Assembly (NCBI RefSeq): GCF_026870155.1
Contig: NZ_CP113975.1
Span: 496,001-560,000, forward strand
Origin: Flavobacterium marginilacus
Lineage (GTDB): Bacteria > Bacteroidota > Bacteroidia > Flavobacteriales > Flavobacteriaceae
Length of the DNA stretch: 64,000 bases
Direction: 5' to 3'
A program made the translations under genes and the position numbers. Positions 33,842 through 42,724 of this stretch are shown one piece after another. Below the pieces are notes generated by a model that worked only from the letters and a program-made list of their open reading frames with translations, had not been told where the DNA came from and ran no database searches. Numbering within the stretch: the first letter of the stretch is position 1; each line of letters begins with the position of its first letter.

Positions 33842-34870
33842 ATGGGATTTTTTGATTTCATGACCGAGGATATTGCGATAGACCTTGGTACAGCAAACAC
33901 TTTAATCATTCACAATGACAAAGTCGTAATTGACAGTCCGTCTATAGTTGCGCGTGATAGAATATCAGGCAAAATTATTGCAGTTGGTAAGGAAGCCAAT
34001 ATGATGCAGGGGAAGACGCATGAAAACATTAAAACTATCAGGCCTTTGAAAGATGGTGTAATTGCTGATTTTGATGCTTCGGAGAAAATGATAAATATGT
34101 TTATCAAAAGCATTCCGGCATTGAAAAAAAGAATGTTTACTCCTGCTTTAAGGATGGTGGTCTGTATTCCTTCAGGGATTACAGAGGTGGAGATGAGAGC
34201 GGTAAAAGAGTCCTGTGAAAGAGTAAATGGAAAAGAAGTATACTTGATTCATGAGCCTATGGCGGCAGCTATTGGTATCGGAATCGATATCATGCAGCCA
34301 AAAGGAAACATGATTGTGGATATAGGTGGAGGAACAACAGAAATTGCCGTAATTGCATTAGGCGGAATCGTTTGTGATAAATCAGTAAAAATTGCAGGGG
34401 ACGTATTTACTAATGATATTGTTTACTACATGCGTACGCAGCATAACTTATTTGTTGGAGAAAGTACCGCTGAAAAAATAAAAATTCAAATTGGTGCCGC
34501 TATCGAGAACTTAGAAACTCCTCCAGAGGATATGTCTGTTCAAGGAAGAGATTTATTGACAGGTAAGCCGAAACAAGTAGAAGTATCTTATAGAGAAATC
34601 GCAAAAGCATTGGATAAATCAATTCAGCGTATTGAAGATGCTGTAATGGAAACATTATCTCAGACACCTCCAGAATTAGCTGCTGATATTTACAATACAG
34701 GTATCTATCTTGCAGGCGGTGGGTCTATGTTAAGAGGTCTTGATAAAAGAATTTCTCAAAAAACTGATTTACCGGTTTATATTGCAGAAGATCCATTGAG
34801 AGCGGTTGTAAGAGGCACTGGAATGGCTCTTAAAAACATTACAAAGTTTAAAAACATTTTGATTAAGTAA
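33842..34870 (+). CDS. mreB: Rod-shape-determining actin homologue MreB
   Basis: A 342-aa cytoskeletal ATPase that forms membrane-bound filaments and steers the elongation peptidoglycan synthase. The actin-fold phosphate loops are clear: IAIDLGTANTLI near the N-terminus, IVDIGGGTTEIAVI in the middle and IYLAGGGSMLRGLD near the C-terminus. The N-terminal MGFFDFMTED start replaces the amphipathic anchor of some MreB proteins. It is the first gene of mreB-mreC-mreD-mrdA-rodA, all reading rightward with small gaps or overlaps, so the elongasome is encoded as one operon. Confidence 0.97.
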   Translation: MGFFDFMTEDIAIDLGTANTLIIHNDKVVIDSPSIVARDRISGKIIAVGKEANMMQGKTHENIKTIRPLKDGVIADFDASEKMINMFIKSIPALKKRMFTPALRMVVCIPSGITEVEMRAVKESCERVNGKEVYLIHEPMAAAIGIGIDIMQPKGNMIVDIGGGTTEIAVIALGGIVCDKSVKIAGDVFTNDIVYYMRTQHNLFVGESTAEKIKIQIGAAIENLETPPEDMSVQGRDLLTGKPKQVEVSYREIAKALDKSIQRIEDAVMETLSQTPPELAADIYNTGIYLAGGGSMLRGLDKRISQKTDLPVYIAEDPLRAVVRGTGMALKNITKFKNILIK

Positions 34871-34927
34871 TATAACCTCTTTTTACTGAAGTTACTTTAT
34901 ATCTAACATTCAATATACCGTCAAAAA

Positions 34928-35758
34928 ATGCAGCAAATATTTTCATTTATTATAAAAAACAGTAATAGAATACTGTTTTTGCTGCTTTTAGGTATTTCGT
35001 TGTCGCTTACTATACAGTCTCATTCTTTTCACCGAAGTAAAGTAATCAGTTCGGCCAATTTCCTGAGCGGAGGTGTTTATGAAAGGATAAATTCTGTTGA
35101 AGAATATCTTAATCTAAGAGAACAGAATGATGAATTGGCTAGAGAAAATGCCAATTTAAAAAGTCTGCTGTTTAAAACTAAAGATTCTGCTGAAATTCCA
35201 AATTTAGACAGTTTAAAAGGAGTTCTGCCGAAAGACATTGTTGTATGTAAAGTTATTCGTAACTCCTACAATGTATATGAGAACTTTTTAACATTGAATG
35301 CTGGTGCTAAGTCTGGAGTAAGACCAGACATGGGGGTAATTAACAGTTTAGGAATTGTAGGTATTATAGATGATGTTTCTGCTAATTATTCAACAGTAAT
35401 AAGTATTCTTAATACTAAATCACAGATAAACGCAAAGATTAAAAACTCTGATCATTTTGGGACATTGAATTGGGATGGAAAAAATGCTGGTTTTGTACAA
35501 TTGATTGATGTGCCAAGATTGGCTACCATAAAAAGAGGTGACACTATTGTTACAGGAGGGCAATCAGTGATATTTCCAGAAAATATAGGAATTGGTACAA
35601 TTGATAAGATATACATTCCTGATGATAAAACACATTATTATAGAATAAACGTAAAATTATTTAATGATATGACCAGCTTAGGTCATGTATATATAATAAA
35701 ATCGGGTAATAGCGAAGAAATTAGAAACTTAGAAAACCAACATAAAAAAGATGAATAG
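34928..35758 (+). CDS. mreC: Rod-shape-determining protein MreC
   Basis: A 276-aa bitopic membrane protein of the elongasome: one membrane segment (ILFLLLLGISLSLTI), a periplasmic coiled coil rich in Glu/Asn/Leu (about residues 55-85, REQNDELARENANLKSLLF) and the two-beta-barrel MreC core with VIRNSYNVYENFLTLNAGA and GVINSLGIVGIIDD. It links MreB, MreD and PBP2/RodA and helps activate PBP2. Its 3' end overlaps the start of mreD by 8 bases, indicating translational coupling. Confidence 0.95.
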   Translation: MQQIFSFIIKNSNRILFLLLLGISLSLTIQSHSFHRSKVISSANFLSGGVYERINSVEEYLNLREQNDELARENANLKSLLFKTKDSAEIPNLDSLKGVLPKDIVVCKVIRNSYNVYENFLTLNAGAKSGVRPDMGVINSLGIVGIIDDVSANYSTVISILNTKSQINAKIKNSDHFGTLNWDGKNAGFVQLIDVPRLATIKRGDTIVTGGQSVIFPENIGIGTIDKIYIPDDKTHYYRINVKLFNDMTSLGHVYIIKSGNSEEIRNLENQHKKDE

Positions 35759-36257
35759 CACGTTACTAGTGAATATTTTTCGTTTTGTGCTTTTATTAGC
35801 TTTACAAATTCTAGTTTTTAATAATATGAATTTTGAAGGTTATGTAAGAGCGTTTCCTTATATCCTTTTTATTATTCTTTATCCAGTAAACGGAAATAAA
35901 GCTAATCTTCTTCTCGCTAGTTTTTTTCTTGGTCTGATGATGGATTTATTTTGTAATTCAGGAGGTGTTCATGCCACTGCATGTGTTGTTTTGGCACACT
36001 TAAGACCTTCGTTTTTTAAATTTTCATTTGGACTTAGTTATGAATATCAAACCGTCAAACTAAATGATGTACTTACACCAGAGCGGTTTACCTTTATTTT
36101 ATTGTCAGTTATCACACATCATATTATATTATTTCTATTAGAATCATTTCAATTCTCTTTCATATTAGACGTTTTACTTCGAACTCTTTTAAGCACGCTA
36201 TTTACTATATTAACCTGTATTATTCTTATTTATTTAATAAAGCCAAATAAACGATGA
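35751..36257 (+). CDS. mreD: Rod-shape-determining protein MreD
   Basis: A 168-aa polytopic inner-membrane protein with about five hydrophobic segments, starting with LVNIFRFVLLLALQILVF and ending with LSTLFTILTCIILIYLI. The order after mreC and before the PBP2 gene, the size and the topology identify it as MreD, a weakly conserved partner of MreC in rod-shape maintenance. It overlaps mreC by 8 bases and shares the ATGA stop-start overlap with the downstream gene. Sequence alone would give only a membrane protein call; context makes it firm. Confidence 0.92.
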   Translation: MNSTLLVNIFRFVLLLALQILVFNNMNFEGYVRAFPYILFIILYPVNGNKANLLLASFFLGLMMDLFCNSGGVHATACVVLAHLRPSFFKFSFGLSYEYQTVKLNDVLTPERFTFILLSVITHHIILFLLESFQFSFILDVLLRTLLSTLFTILTCIILIYLIKPNKR

Positions 36258-38191
36258 GAAAAGTCTTGTTGCCAGCTTTAATTATTATTGGTGCATCTTT
36301 GTTAATCATACGTGTCTTTTATTTGCAGATTATTGATGATTCGTTTAAGTTGAAATCAGAAAATAATGCCATAAAAATCAAATATGATTATCCAGAGAGA
36401 GGTTATATTTATGATAGAAATGGTGTTTTATTAGTTGCCAATCAGCCTTCTTATGATATCATGGTTATTCCAAGGGAATTAAATAAAACAGATACTATTG
36501 AGTTTTGTAAGCTATTGAATATCACCAAAGATGATTTTATAAAAAGAATAGAAAAAGCCAAAGTATACAGTCCAAGATTGCCCTCTGTATTTTTGGCACA
36601 ATTAAATAAGACTGAGTTTGCAGCTTTTCAGGAAAAAATCAGAAAATTTGAAGGTTTTTATTTTCAAAAGCGTTCTTTGCGTGATTATGAGGTAAATTAT
36701 GGAGCCAATATTTTTGGTTCTATCAATCAGGTTAATGATAAGCAAGTTGAAAAAAATCATTATTACAAGAGCGGAGATTTGATTGGTGTCCAAGGGGTTG
36801 AGGAAAGCTACGAAGAAGTTCTTCGTGGAATAAAAGGAGTAAAATATTTTCAGAAAGATAAATTTAACCGGGAAATAGGTTCCTACAAAGAAGGAAAATT
36901 CGATACTATTGCTGTTCAGGGTGAGGATATAAATCTGACTATTGATTCAGAGATTCAAAAATACGGAGAGCAATTAATGGTTAACAAAAGAGGCGGAATT
37001 GTTGCTATTGAGCCAAAAACCGGGGAAATTTTAGCTCTTGTTACTGCTCCTTCTTATGATCCTGGGATTTTGGTAGGAAGACAGCGTTCCAAAAATTTTA
37101 CCAAATTGTATCGTGATTCTATAGCAAAACCACTTTATGACAGAGGTTTATTGGCTGAATATCCTCCTGGATCGCCTTTTAAAATTATGACTGGTCTTGT
37201 TGGGCTGCAGGAACAAGTTGTCGATGAAGAAACCAAATTTGTATGTAGCCATGGTTTCTATTATGCTCCTGGACGATTTCAAAGATGTCATTGCGGTGGT
37301 GGAGTGCTAAATCTGCATGTTGGAATTTATAAGTCGTGTAATGCTTATTTCTCTAATGTGTATCTGAGAACTATCGGGAAATATAAAAGTACTCCTTATG
37401 CTGTTGATGTTTGGAGTAATCATATTAAAAGTTTTGGATTAGGAGAATTTATGGGATATGATTTGCCGATAGGAAGAAGAGGAAAGATTCCGACTTCAAA
37501 AACCTATAAAAGAATGTATCCAGGATGGGGCTATAGCGGGAAAACAATTATTTCCAATGCAATTGGTCAGGGAGAAGTTTTGGCAACTCCTATTCAATTG
37601 GCCAATATGATGGCTACTGTAGCTAATCAAGGGTATTATTACACTCCTCATATCATTAAAAAAATAAAAGGAGAAAAAATTGATTCCAAGTTTACAACAA
37701 AACACGTTACGACCATTGATCAAAAATATTTTCCTCCTATGATAAGCGGACTTTTTGATGTTTATAACAGAGGAACAGCTTATGCATTACGCGTTGAGGG
37801 TATTGATATATGCGGAAAAACAGGAACTGCCGAAAATTTTGCTAAAATTGACGGCAAAAGAGTACAGTTAAAAGACCATTCTATTTTTGTGGCTTTTGCG
37901 CCAAAAGATAATCCAAAAATAGCTATAGCTGTTTTGGTTGAAAATGGAGGTTTTGGAGCAACGATAGCAGGTCCTATTGCCAGTTTGATGATTGAAAAAT
38001 ATCTTAAGAAAAAAATCACTAGAACTGATTTGGAAACACGCGTATTAAATACGAGTTTACAAAGCCGATATGCAATATTGGGAGGACTTTCGGAAGAAGT
38101 AAAAAAGGAATTAAGAATTAAAGATTCTATTACCCAAAGCAAATTAAAAGCAGCTGCTCAAAAAATTGACACAACCAAAACCAAAAAATAA
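36254..38191 (+). CDS. mrdA: Penicillin-binding protein 2 (elongation transpeptidase)
   Basis: A 645-aa class B penicillin-binding protein with an N-terminal membrane anchor (LLPALIIIGASLLIIRVFYL), a PBP dimerisation domain (about 45-220) and a transpeptidase domain. The acyl-enzyme serine is in GSPFK (Ser307), followed by YKSCNAYFSN (SxN motif) and CGKTGTAEN (KTG motif). It cross-links new glycan strands made by its partner RodA, encoded 14 bases downstream. The C-terminal tail is Lys-rich with no further domain. The start overlaps the mreD stop (ATGA). Confidence 0.96.
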   Translation: MRKVLLPALIIIGASLLIIRVFYLQIIDDSFKLKSENNAIKIKYDYPERGYIYDRNGVLLVANQPSYDIMVIPRELNKTDTIEFCKLLNITKDDFIKRIEKAKVYSPRLPSVFLAQLNKTEFAAFQEKIRKFEGFYFQKRSLRDYEVNYGANIFGSINQVNDKQVEKNHYYKSGDLIGVQGVEESYEEVLRGIKGVKYFQKDKFNREIGSYKEGKFDTIAVQGEDINLTIDSEIQKYGEQLMVNKRGGIVAIEPKTGEILALVTAPSYDPGILVGRQRSKNFTKLYRDSIAKPLYDRGLLAEYPPGSPFKIMTGLVGLQEQVVDEETKFVCSHGFYYAPGRFQRCHCGGGVLNLHVGIYKSCNAYFSNVYLRTIGKYKSTPYAVDVWSNHIKSFGLGEFMGYDLPIGRRGKIPTSKTYKRMYPGWGYSGKTIISNAIGQGEVLATPIQLANMMATVANQGYYYTPHIIKKIKGEKIDSKFTTKHVTTIDQKYFPPMISGLFDVYNRGTAYALRVEGIDICGKTGTAENFAKIDGKRVQLKDHSIFVAFAPKDNPKIAIAVLVENGGFGATIAGPIASLMIEKYLKKKITRTDLETRVLNTSLQSRYAILGGLSEEVKKELRIKDSITQSKLKAAAQKIDTTKTKK

Positions 38192-38205
38192 TACATTCAT
38201 ATCAG

Positions 38206-39441
38206 ATGAAAAATCAAAGTTTATCGAGTAATATTGATTGGATATGTATCATTATCTACATCGCACTTGTGTTTATGGGTTGGTTAAATATTTATTCTTC
38301 TTCATTGTCGTCTACCGATGGCACCTATGAAAAACAAGCCATATTTATTGCTTTGACAGTTCCAATGATTTTTATCTTATTGTATATTGATGGCAAGTTT
38401 TATGAAAAGTATGCCAGTATCATTTTTGTTATTTCTTTAGTATCGCTTGCTGGTCTGTTTGTGTTTGGTAAAACAATTGCGGGTCAGCGCTGCTGGTATG
38501 GATTTGGAAGTTTTACAATACAGCCTTCTGAATTTGCAAAAGCGGCTACCTCGTTAGCTATTGCAAAATACCTCAGTGATACCCAGATAAATCTAAAGGA
38601 AGTTAACAGACAGGTACAGGCGCTGGCTATTGTTTTTTTGCCTGTTATGCTTATTTTGCCTCAGCCTGACCCCGGAAGTGCCTTGATTTACAGTATTTTT
38701 ATTATTGTTTTATTTAGAGAAGGATTACCTGCCTGGTATGTCTGGACTGGTTTTATAACTGTTCTGCTGTTCATGATGACATTGGTGTTAGAGCCTCAAT
38801 ATGTTATTTTGATATCTCTTTTAGTCATTGTTCTAATTCATTATAAGTCAAGACTGGCTGATAGAAATATAGTGATGAGCGGTATCCTGTTTACAATTAT
38901 ATCTGGCTTTGTTTTATCTGTAAACTATGTTTTTACAAATGTTTTCAAGCAGCACCACCGAGATAGATTTAATATATTGTTAGGGAAAGAAGTTGATATG
39001 AAAGGTATTGGGTATAATACTAACCAATCTGAAATTGCTGTTGGCTCTGGAGGCTGGTTAGGAAAAGGTTTCCTTGAAGGGACTCAAACCAAAGGGGGGT
39101 TTGTTCCGGAACAGCATACCGATTATATTTTTACTACAGTTGGTGAAGAATGGGGTTTTGTTGGTTCTTTGGTTGTAATAGCACTTTTTACGGGCTTGTT
39201 TCTTAGAGTAATTTACTTGGCCGAAAGACAAAAAACTAAGTTCAGCAGAGTTTATGGATATTGTGTCGCAGGTATTTTATTTATTCATTTCTTTGTGAAT
39301 ATTGCAATGGTTATTGGTATTTTTCCAACCATTGGAGTACCGTTGCCTTTCTTTTCGTATGGAGGATCAGGACTTTGGGGATTCACTATTTTACTGTTTA
39401 TTTTTATTAAAATGGATGCTAATAAAGTGAATGAATGGTAA
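38206..39441 (+). CDS. rodA: SEDS glycosyltransferase RodA
   Basis: A 411-aa, roughly ten-helix membrane protein of the SEDS family that polymerises lipid II into glycan strands during cell elongation. Family motifs are RCWYGFGSFTIQPSEFAK (the PSE motif) and the C-terminal GIFPTIGVPLPFFSYGGSG. A longer central loop (QHHRDRFNILLGKEVDMKG) and EQHTDYIFTTVGEEWGF correspond to the catalytic extracellular loop region, in which a conserved acidic residue is essential. It is the last gene of the elongasome operon; only a weak hairpin (39448-39467) follows. Confidence 0.96.
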   Translation: MKNQSLSSNIDWICIIIYIALVFMGWLNIYSSSLSSTDGTYEKQAIFIALTVPMIFILLYIDGKFYEKYASIIFVISLVSLAGLFVFGKTIAGQRCWYGFGSFTIQPSEFAKAATSLAIAKYLSDTQINLKEVNRQVQALAIVFLPVMLILPQPDPGSALIYSIFIIVLFREGLPAWYVWTGFITVLLFMMTLVLEPQYVILISLLVIVLIHYKSRLADRNIVMSGILFTIISGFVLSVNYVFTNVFKQHHRDRFNILLGKEVDMKGIGYNTNQSEIAVGSGGWLGKGFLEGTQTKGGFVPEQHTDYIFTTVGEEWGFVGSLVVIALFTGLFLRVIYLAERQKTKFSRVYGYCVAGILFIHFFVNIAMVIGIFPTIGVPLPFFSYGGSGLWGFTILLFIFIKMDANKVNEW

Positions 39442-39530
39442 AAATAGAACCGTTTTCTTCTGCGGTTTAAATTTTTTTTAGCCCCATATTACATAATAAG
39501 CCTTTTTAAAATATTTTAGTTGCTTGAATA

Positions 39531-40013
39531 TTATATTTTGACAAATGTCTGATAAGTATATGCAAACTGATGTTTCTCATCTATCGGATTAAATTCAGTT
39601 TGAACTTCTTTCCAGTCATTAGAATTGATTTCAGGAAAAAAAGCATCTGCTTCAAAATTATGGTGGACTCTTGTGATTTCCAGCTTATCAGCATACGGAA
39701 TTCCTAAATTATAAATCTCTCCTCCGCCAATTATAAATGAAGTTTCATTTTCCGGACATACAGCAAGAGCTTTTTCAATGCTGTCAACCACAATACAGTC
39801 TTTTGGATTATAATCTTTTTGTCTGGTTATTATAACATGTGTTCTGTTTGGGAGCGGTTTTGGGAAACTTTCAAATGTTTTTCGTCCCATTATTATATGA
39901 TGGCCGGTAGTTAAGGATTTGAATCTTTTAAAATCATTAGGCAGATGCCAAACCAATTCATTATTCTTTCCTAGAGCATTGTTTTCTGCAACAGCAGCAA
40001 TCATAATAATCAT
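39531..40013 (-). CDS. folA: Dihydrofolate reductase
   Basis: A 160-aa enzyme reducing dihydrofolate to tetrahydrofolate with NADPH. Typical features are MIAAVAENNALGKNNELVWHLPNDF (substrate site with the conserved Trp and Asp), IIMGRKTFESFPKPLPNR (NADPH-binding) and FIIGGGEIYNLGIPYADKLEITRV. Length is standard. It is the last of two leftward genes with a 2TM-domain protein upstream by 11 bases. Thymidylate synthase, which produces its substrate, lies 900 bases away on the same strand, so the folate cycle genes are grouped. Confidence 0.96.
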   Translation of the reverse strand: MIIMIAAVAENNALGKNNELVWHLPNDFKRFKSLTTGHHIIMGRKTFESFPKPLPNRTHVIITRQKDYNPKDCIVVDSIEKALAVCPENETSFIIGGGEIYNLGIPYADKLEITRVHHNFEADAFFPEINSNDWKEVQTEFNPIDEKHQFAYTYQTFVKI

Positions 40014-40024
40014 AATGTTGAGAT

Positions 40025-40357
40025 TTATTTTGAATTATTGTCTTCGATTTTGGATTGTAATTGGGTTATTTTTTTTTGCTGTAAAGCCACAAGCCGATCA
40101 ATTTGATCTCTTTCCCAATATTTATTCATAAATCTATCAGTAATAAAGACTTTTATAAAATGCAGTACAAAAATAAATAGCCATATAGTAATAATCCAGA
40201 TACACCAATTTAATTCTATGGCTGTTTCAAAAAAATATACTGCAGTGAATAAAAAAATACTGCTCAATGTAAAGAAAACAAAATGGTAATACAGTCTTTT
40301 TTTTTGCTTTATGCGATTTCTTGCATACTCATATTGTTCATGTAATTCCTTTTCCAT
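40025..40357 (-). CDS. 2TM domain-containing protein, 110 aa
   Basis: A small protein with two hydrophobic helices (HFVFFTLSSIFLFTAVYFF and WCIWIITIWLFIFVLHFI) between a charged N-terminal helix (ELHEQYEYARNRIKQKKRLYY) and a charged C-terminal helix (FMNKYWERDQIDRL). This is the 2TM domain layout common in Flavobacteriia, where it also occurs fused to LytTR or histidine-kinase proteins. No fused domain is present here. It lies 11 bases upstream of folA, so the two are co-transcribed. Function is unknown. Confidence 0.8.
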   Translation of the reverse strand: MEKELHEQYEYARNRIKQKKRLYYHFVFFTLSSIFLFTAVYFFETAIELNWCIWIITIWLFIFVLHFIKVFITDRFMNKYWERDQIDRLVALQQKKITQLQSKIEDNNSK

Positions 40358-40591
40358 AATGTAGAATTTTGCTTATAAAGGTAAAATTTATTTTTAAATG
40401 TAACTATTTTGGATGTTTAATATTTAATGGGAAAACGTTTTCTTGAATTGAAAATAAAATTTAAGAGATTTAAAATTTTTTTAATGATAAAAAAGGAATG
40501 CTTTTTTTGCTATTATGCTAAAAATGAGGTGGTTTGTGTTTTTTTGAGATTATTTTGCTTACTTTGTTATAACCTTAAAAATTAAACAGTT

Positions 40592-40888
40592 ATGTCAGTA
40601 AAAAAACAATTTATAAAAACAAAGCCTGTTGTTAAAGTTACTTTTTCTTTAGAAGCAAAAGAGGCTGATCAAGTATCTGTAATTGGTGATTTTAATGATT
40701 GGAAAATTGAAGATGGCATTTTAAGTAAATTAAAAAACGGCACATTTAAAGGGACCTTTGAATTAGGTAAAGATGCAGAATATGAATTTAAATATGTAGT
40801 TGACGGTACTTATGTAAATGAGCCGGAAGCAGATTCGTTTAAATGGAATGATTTTGCAGGCGCTGAAAATAGTGTATTAGTAATATAA
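40592..40888 (+). CDS. Isoamylase early-set (CBM48-like) domain protein, 98 aa
   Basis: A stand-alone beta-sandwich of the early-set type found at the N-terminus of glycogen branching enzyme, isoamylase and AMPK beta subunits. The key stretch is KVTFSLEAKEADQVSVIGDFNDWKI, followed by the turn ELGKDAEYEFKYVVDGTYVNEP, which matches the glycogen-binding fold with its Trp. There is no catalytic domain. Such single-domain proteins are common in Flavobacteriia and are presumed to bind glycogen or regulate enzymes, which is unproven. A bidirectional terminator separates it from thyA. Confidence 0.87.
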   Translation: MSVKKQFIKTKPVVKVTFSLEAKEADQVSVIGDFNDWKIEDGILSKLKNGTFKGTFELGKDAEYEFKYVVDGTYVNEPEADSFKWNDFAGAENSVLVI

Positions 40889-40891
40889 CAT

Positions 40892-40920
40892 AAAAAAATC
40901 CGCTCGAAGCGGATTTTTGT
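40892..40920. terminator. Bidirectional terminator between the isoamylase-set gene and thyA
   Basis: A perfect 11-bp stem (40894-40904 with 40908-40918, loop CGA) is bounded by an A run on the left and a T run on the right, and lies between converging genes. Confidence 0.88.
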
Positions 40921-40923
40921 GTT

Positions 40924-41775
40924 TTATACAGCAACATTTCCTTTAATAAGGGCATGAGGTTCATATCCTTCTAGTGTAAAGTCATCGAAATCAAAATCGA
41001 AGATGTTTTTTATATTGGGATTTAAAATCATTTTTGGCAATGGTTTAGGCTCGCGGGTAAGCTGTAATTCCAATTGTTCAAAATGGTTATTGTAAATATG
41101 TGCGTCTCCAAAAGTGTGGATAAATTCACCTGCTTCGAGATCACAGACTTGTGCAATCATCATTGTCAGCAAAGCATAGGATGCAATATTAAAAGGTACT
41201 CCTAGGAATATATCTGCACTGCGCTGATACAATTGACAGGAAAGTTTTCCTTTGGTTTCTCCTTTAGATGTATCTGGGGAAGCAACATAAAATTGAAAAA
41301 AGGCATGACACGGAGGCAAGGCTGCTTTGTTATTAGCAACATTTTCTTCAAAAGACTTACTGGTATCCGGCAATACTGATGGATTCCAAGCCGATACAAG
41401 CATTCTGCGGCTGTTTGGATTCGTTTTTAATTCTGTAATAAGCTCTGAAATCTGATCAATTTCTTCGCTGTTCCAATTACGCCATTGATGACCGTAAACA
41501 GGACCTAAATCGCCGTTGCTGTCAGCCCAGGCATCCCAAATTTTCACCCCGTTTTCTTGAAGGTATTTAATATTAGTATCACCTTTTAAGAACCAAAGCA
41601 ATTCATAAATGATCGATTTAAGGTGCAGTTTTTTAGTAGTTACCATTGGGAAACCTTCGCTCAGATCAAACCGCATCTGGTAGCCAAATACACTTTTTGT
41701 ACCAGTTCCTGTACGGTCTCCTTTTTGATTTCCGTTTTCTAAAACGTGTTTTACTAAGTCTAGGTATTGTTTCAT
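40924..41775 (-). CDS. thyA: Thymidylate synthase (ThyA)
   Basis: A 283-aa enzyme that methylates dUMP to dTMP using methylene-tetrahydrofolate. Typical motifs are [18 protein letters not shown], the catalytic cysteine in [11 protein letters not shown] and [16 protein letters not shown]. Compared with E. coli ThyA (264 aa) there are two insertions around the active-site cysteine, one just before it (containing [11 protein letters not shown]) and one after FYV (containing [10 protein letters not shown]). Both contain the phrase PDTSK. The core is otherwise intact. It shares a bidirectional terminator with the isoamylase-set gene. Confidence 0.96.
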   Translation of the reverse strand: MKQYLDLVKHVLENGNQKGDRTGTGTKSVFGYQMRFDLSEGFPMVTTKKLHLKSIIYELLWFLKGDTNIKYLQENGVKIWDAWADSNGDLGPVYGHQWRNWNSEEIDQISELITELKTNPNSRRMLVSAWNPSVLPDTSKSFEENVANNKAALPPCHAFFQFYVASPDTSKGETKGKLSCQLYQRSADIFLGVPFNIASYALLTMMIAQVCDLEAGEFIHTFGDAHIYNNHFEQLELQLTREPKPLPKMILNPNIKNIFDFDFDDFTLEGYEPHALIKGNVAV

Positions 41776-41814
41776 TTTTTAGGGCTTTATGCTCTACGCT
41801 CTATGCTTTAAGCG

Positions 41815-41841
41815 TATAGCCTAATGCTTATAGCCTAATGC
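41815..41841. repeat. Short tandem repeat between thyA and the nuclease gene
   Basis: Two identical 13-base copies of TATAGCCTAATGC at 41815-41827 and 41829-41841 (14-base period) sit inside a GCTCTACGCTCTATGC-like stretch starting at about 41791. It looks like an intergenic repeat. Confidence 0.6.
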
Positions 41842-41849
41842 CTTTAATA

Positions 41850-42467
41850 TTATCTTTTAGAAATTTCGTCCCGGATTTTAGCCGCTTTTTCATAATCTTC
41901 CTGTTCGACGGCCTGTGTCAATAGCTCATTTAATTCCTGCAGGCTGTGATTAGAATAGGTGCTGCCCGATTCGTTACTTTCAGCAGAGCCGAAAGTTTCA
42001 GGATTTGAAAGAATATCTTCTATTTCGCTAGACGTATCACTTTCAAGAGGATTGGCTTTTAGATAAATTCCAGCTTTGTCCAATATGTTTTTATAAGTAA
42101 AAATAGGAGCGCTGAACCGAATAGCTAAGGCAATTGCATCTGAAGTGCGGGCATCAATTATTTCTTCGATTTTATCTCTTTCGCAAATGATACTTGAATA
42201 AAAAACACCGTCAACTAATTTGTGAATAATTACCTGTTTTACAACTATATCAAAACGTTCAGCAAAATTCTTGAACAAATCGTGTGTCAAAGGACGAGGC
42301 GGCTTAATTTCTTTTTCTAAAGCAATCGCTATAGATTGAGCTTCAAAAGCTCCGATGACGATAGGTAATTTTCTTTCTCCGTCAACCTCGTTTAAAATTA
42401 ACGCATAAGCGCCATTTTGAGTTTGACTGTATGAAATCCCTTTTATAGATAATTTAACTAAGCTCAT
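41850..42467 (-). CDS. Bifunctional nuclease family protein with UVR motif
   Basis: A 205-aa protein. The N-terminal two thirds is the BFN (DUF151) domain, recognised by LPIVIGAFEAQSIAIALE, RPLTHDLFKNFAERF and ARTSDAIALAIRFSAPIF. After an acidic linker (SDTSSEIEDILSNPE) the C-terminus (LNELLTQAVEQEDYEKAAKIRDEI) is a UVR (UvrB/UvrC-type) helical motif. Plant homologues have DNase and RNase activity; the bacterial role is not established. It is a single-gene unit upstream of thyA with a 74-base gap holding short repeats. Confidence 0.92.
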   Translation of the reverse strand: MSLVKLSIKGISYSQTQNGAYALILNEVDGERKLPIVIGAFEAQSIAIALEKEIKPPRPLTHDLFKNFAERFDIVVKQVIIHKLVDGVFYSSIICERDKIEEIIDARTSDAIALAIRFSAPIFTYKNILDKAGIYLKANPLESDTSSEIEDILSNPETFGSAESNESGSTYSNHSLQELNELLTQAVEQEDYEKAAKIRDEISKR

Positions 42468-42560
42468 GTTGGTGTAGTGAAAAGTACGAAGTACTCTATT
42501 AATTGTGTTTTATTTTTTGTTTTAAATAAAGTGCAATTTTAATCAAAATTTATGGAACAA

Positions 42561-42605
42561 AAAAACTGCCTAAAACAAAGATACGATTATCTTATTTTTA
42601 GGCAG
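42561..42605 (-). terminator. Terminator of the etfBA operon (minus strand)
   Basis: A long hairpin has an outer stem 42566-42575 with 42596-42605 and an inner stem 42578-42583 with 42588-42593. On the minus strand it is followed by seven T (42565-42559). It lies 120 bases downstream of the etfA stop. Confidence 0.85.
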
Positions 42606-42724
42606 CTAATTATAAGAGAAATTAAATCTGCAGTTATTTAAGTCTTAGTAATTGTGAAATGTGATTTGTTTTTTATCAAAATCAGCACTTCCAGGCCAAT
42701 TACTAATGACTATTCACTAATTAC

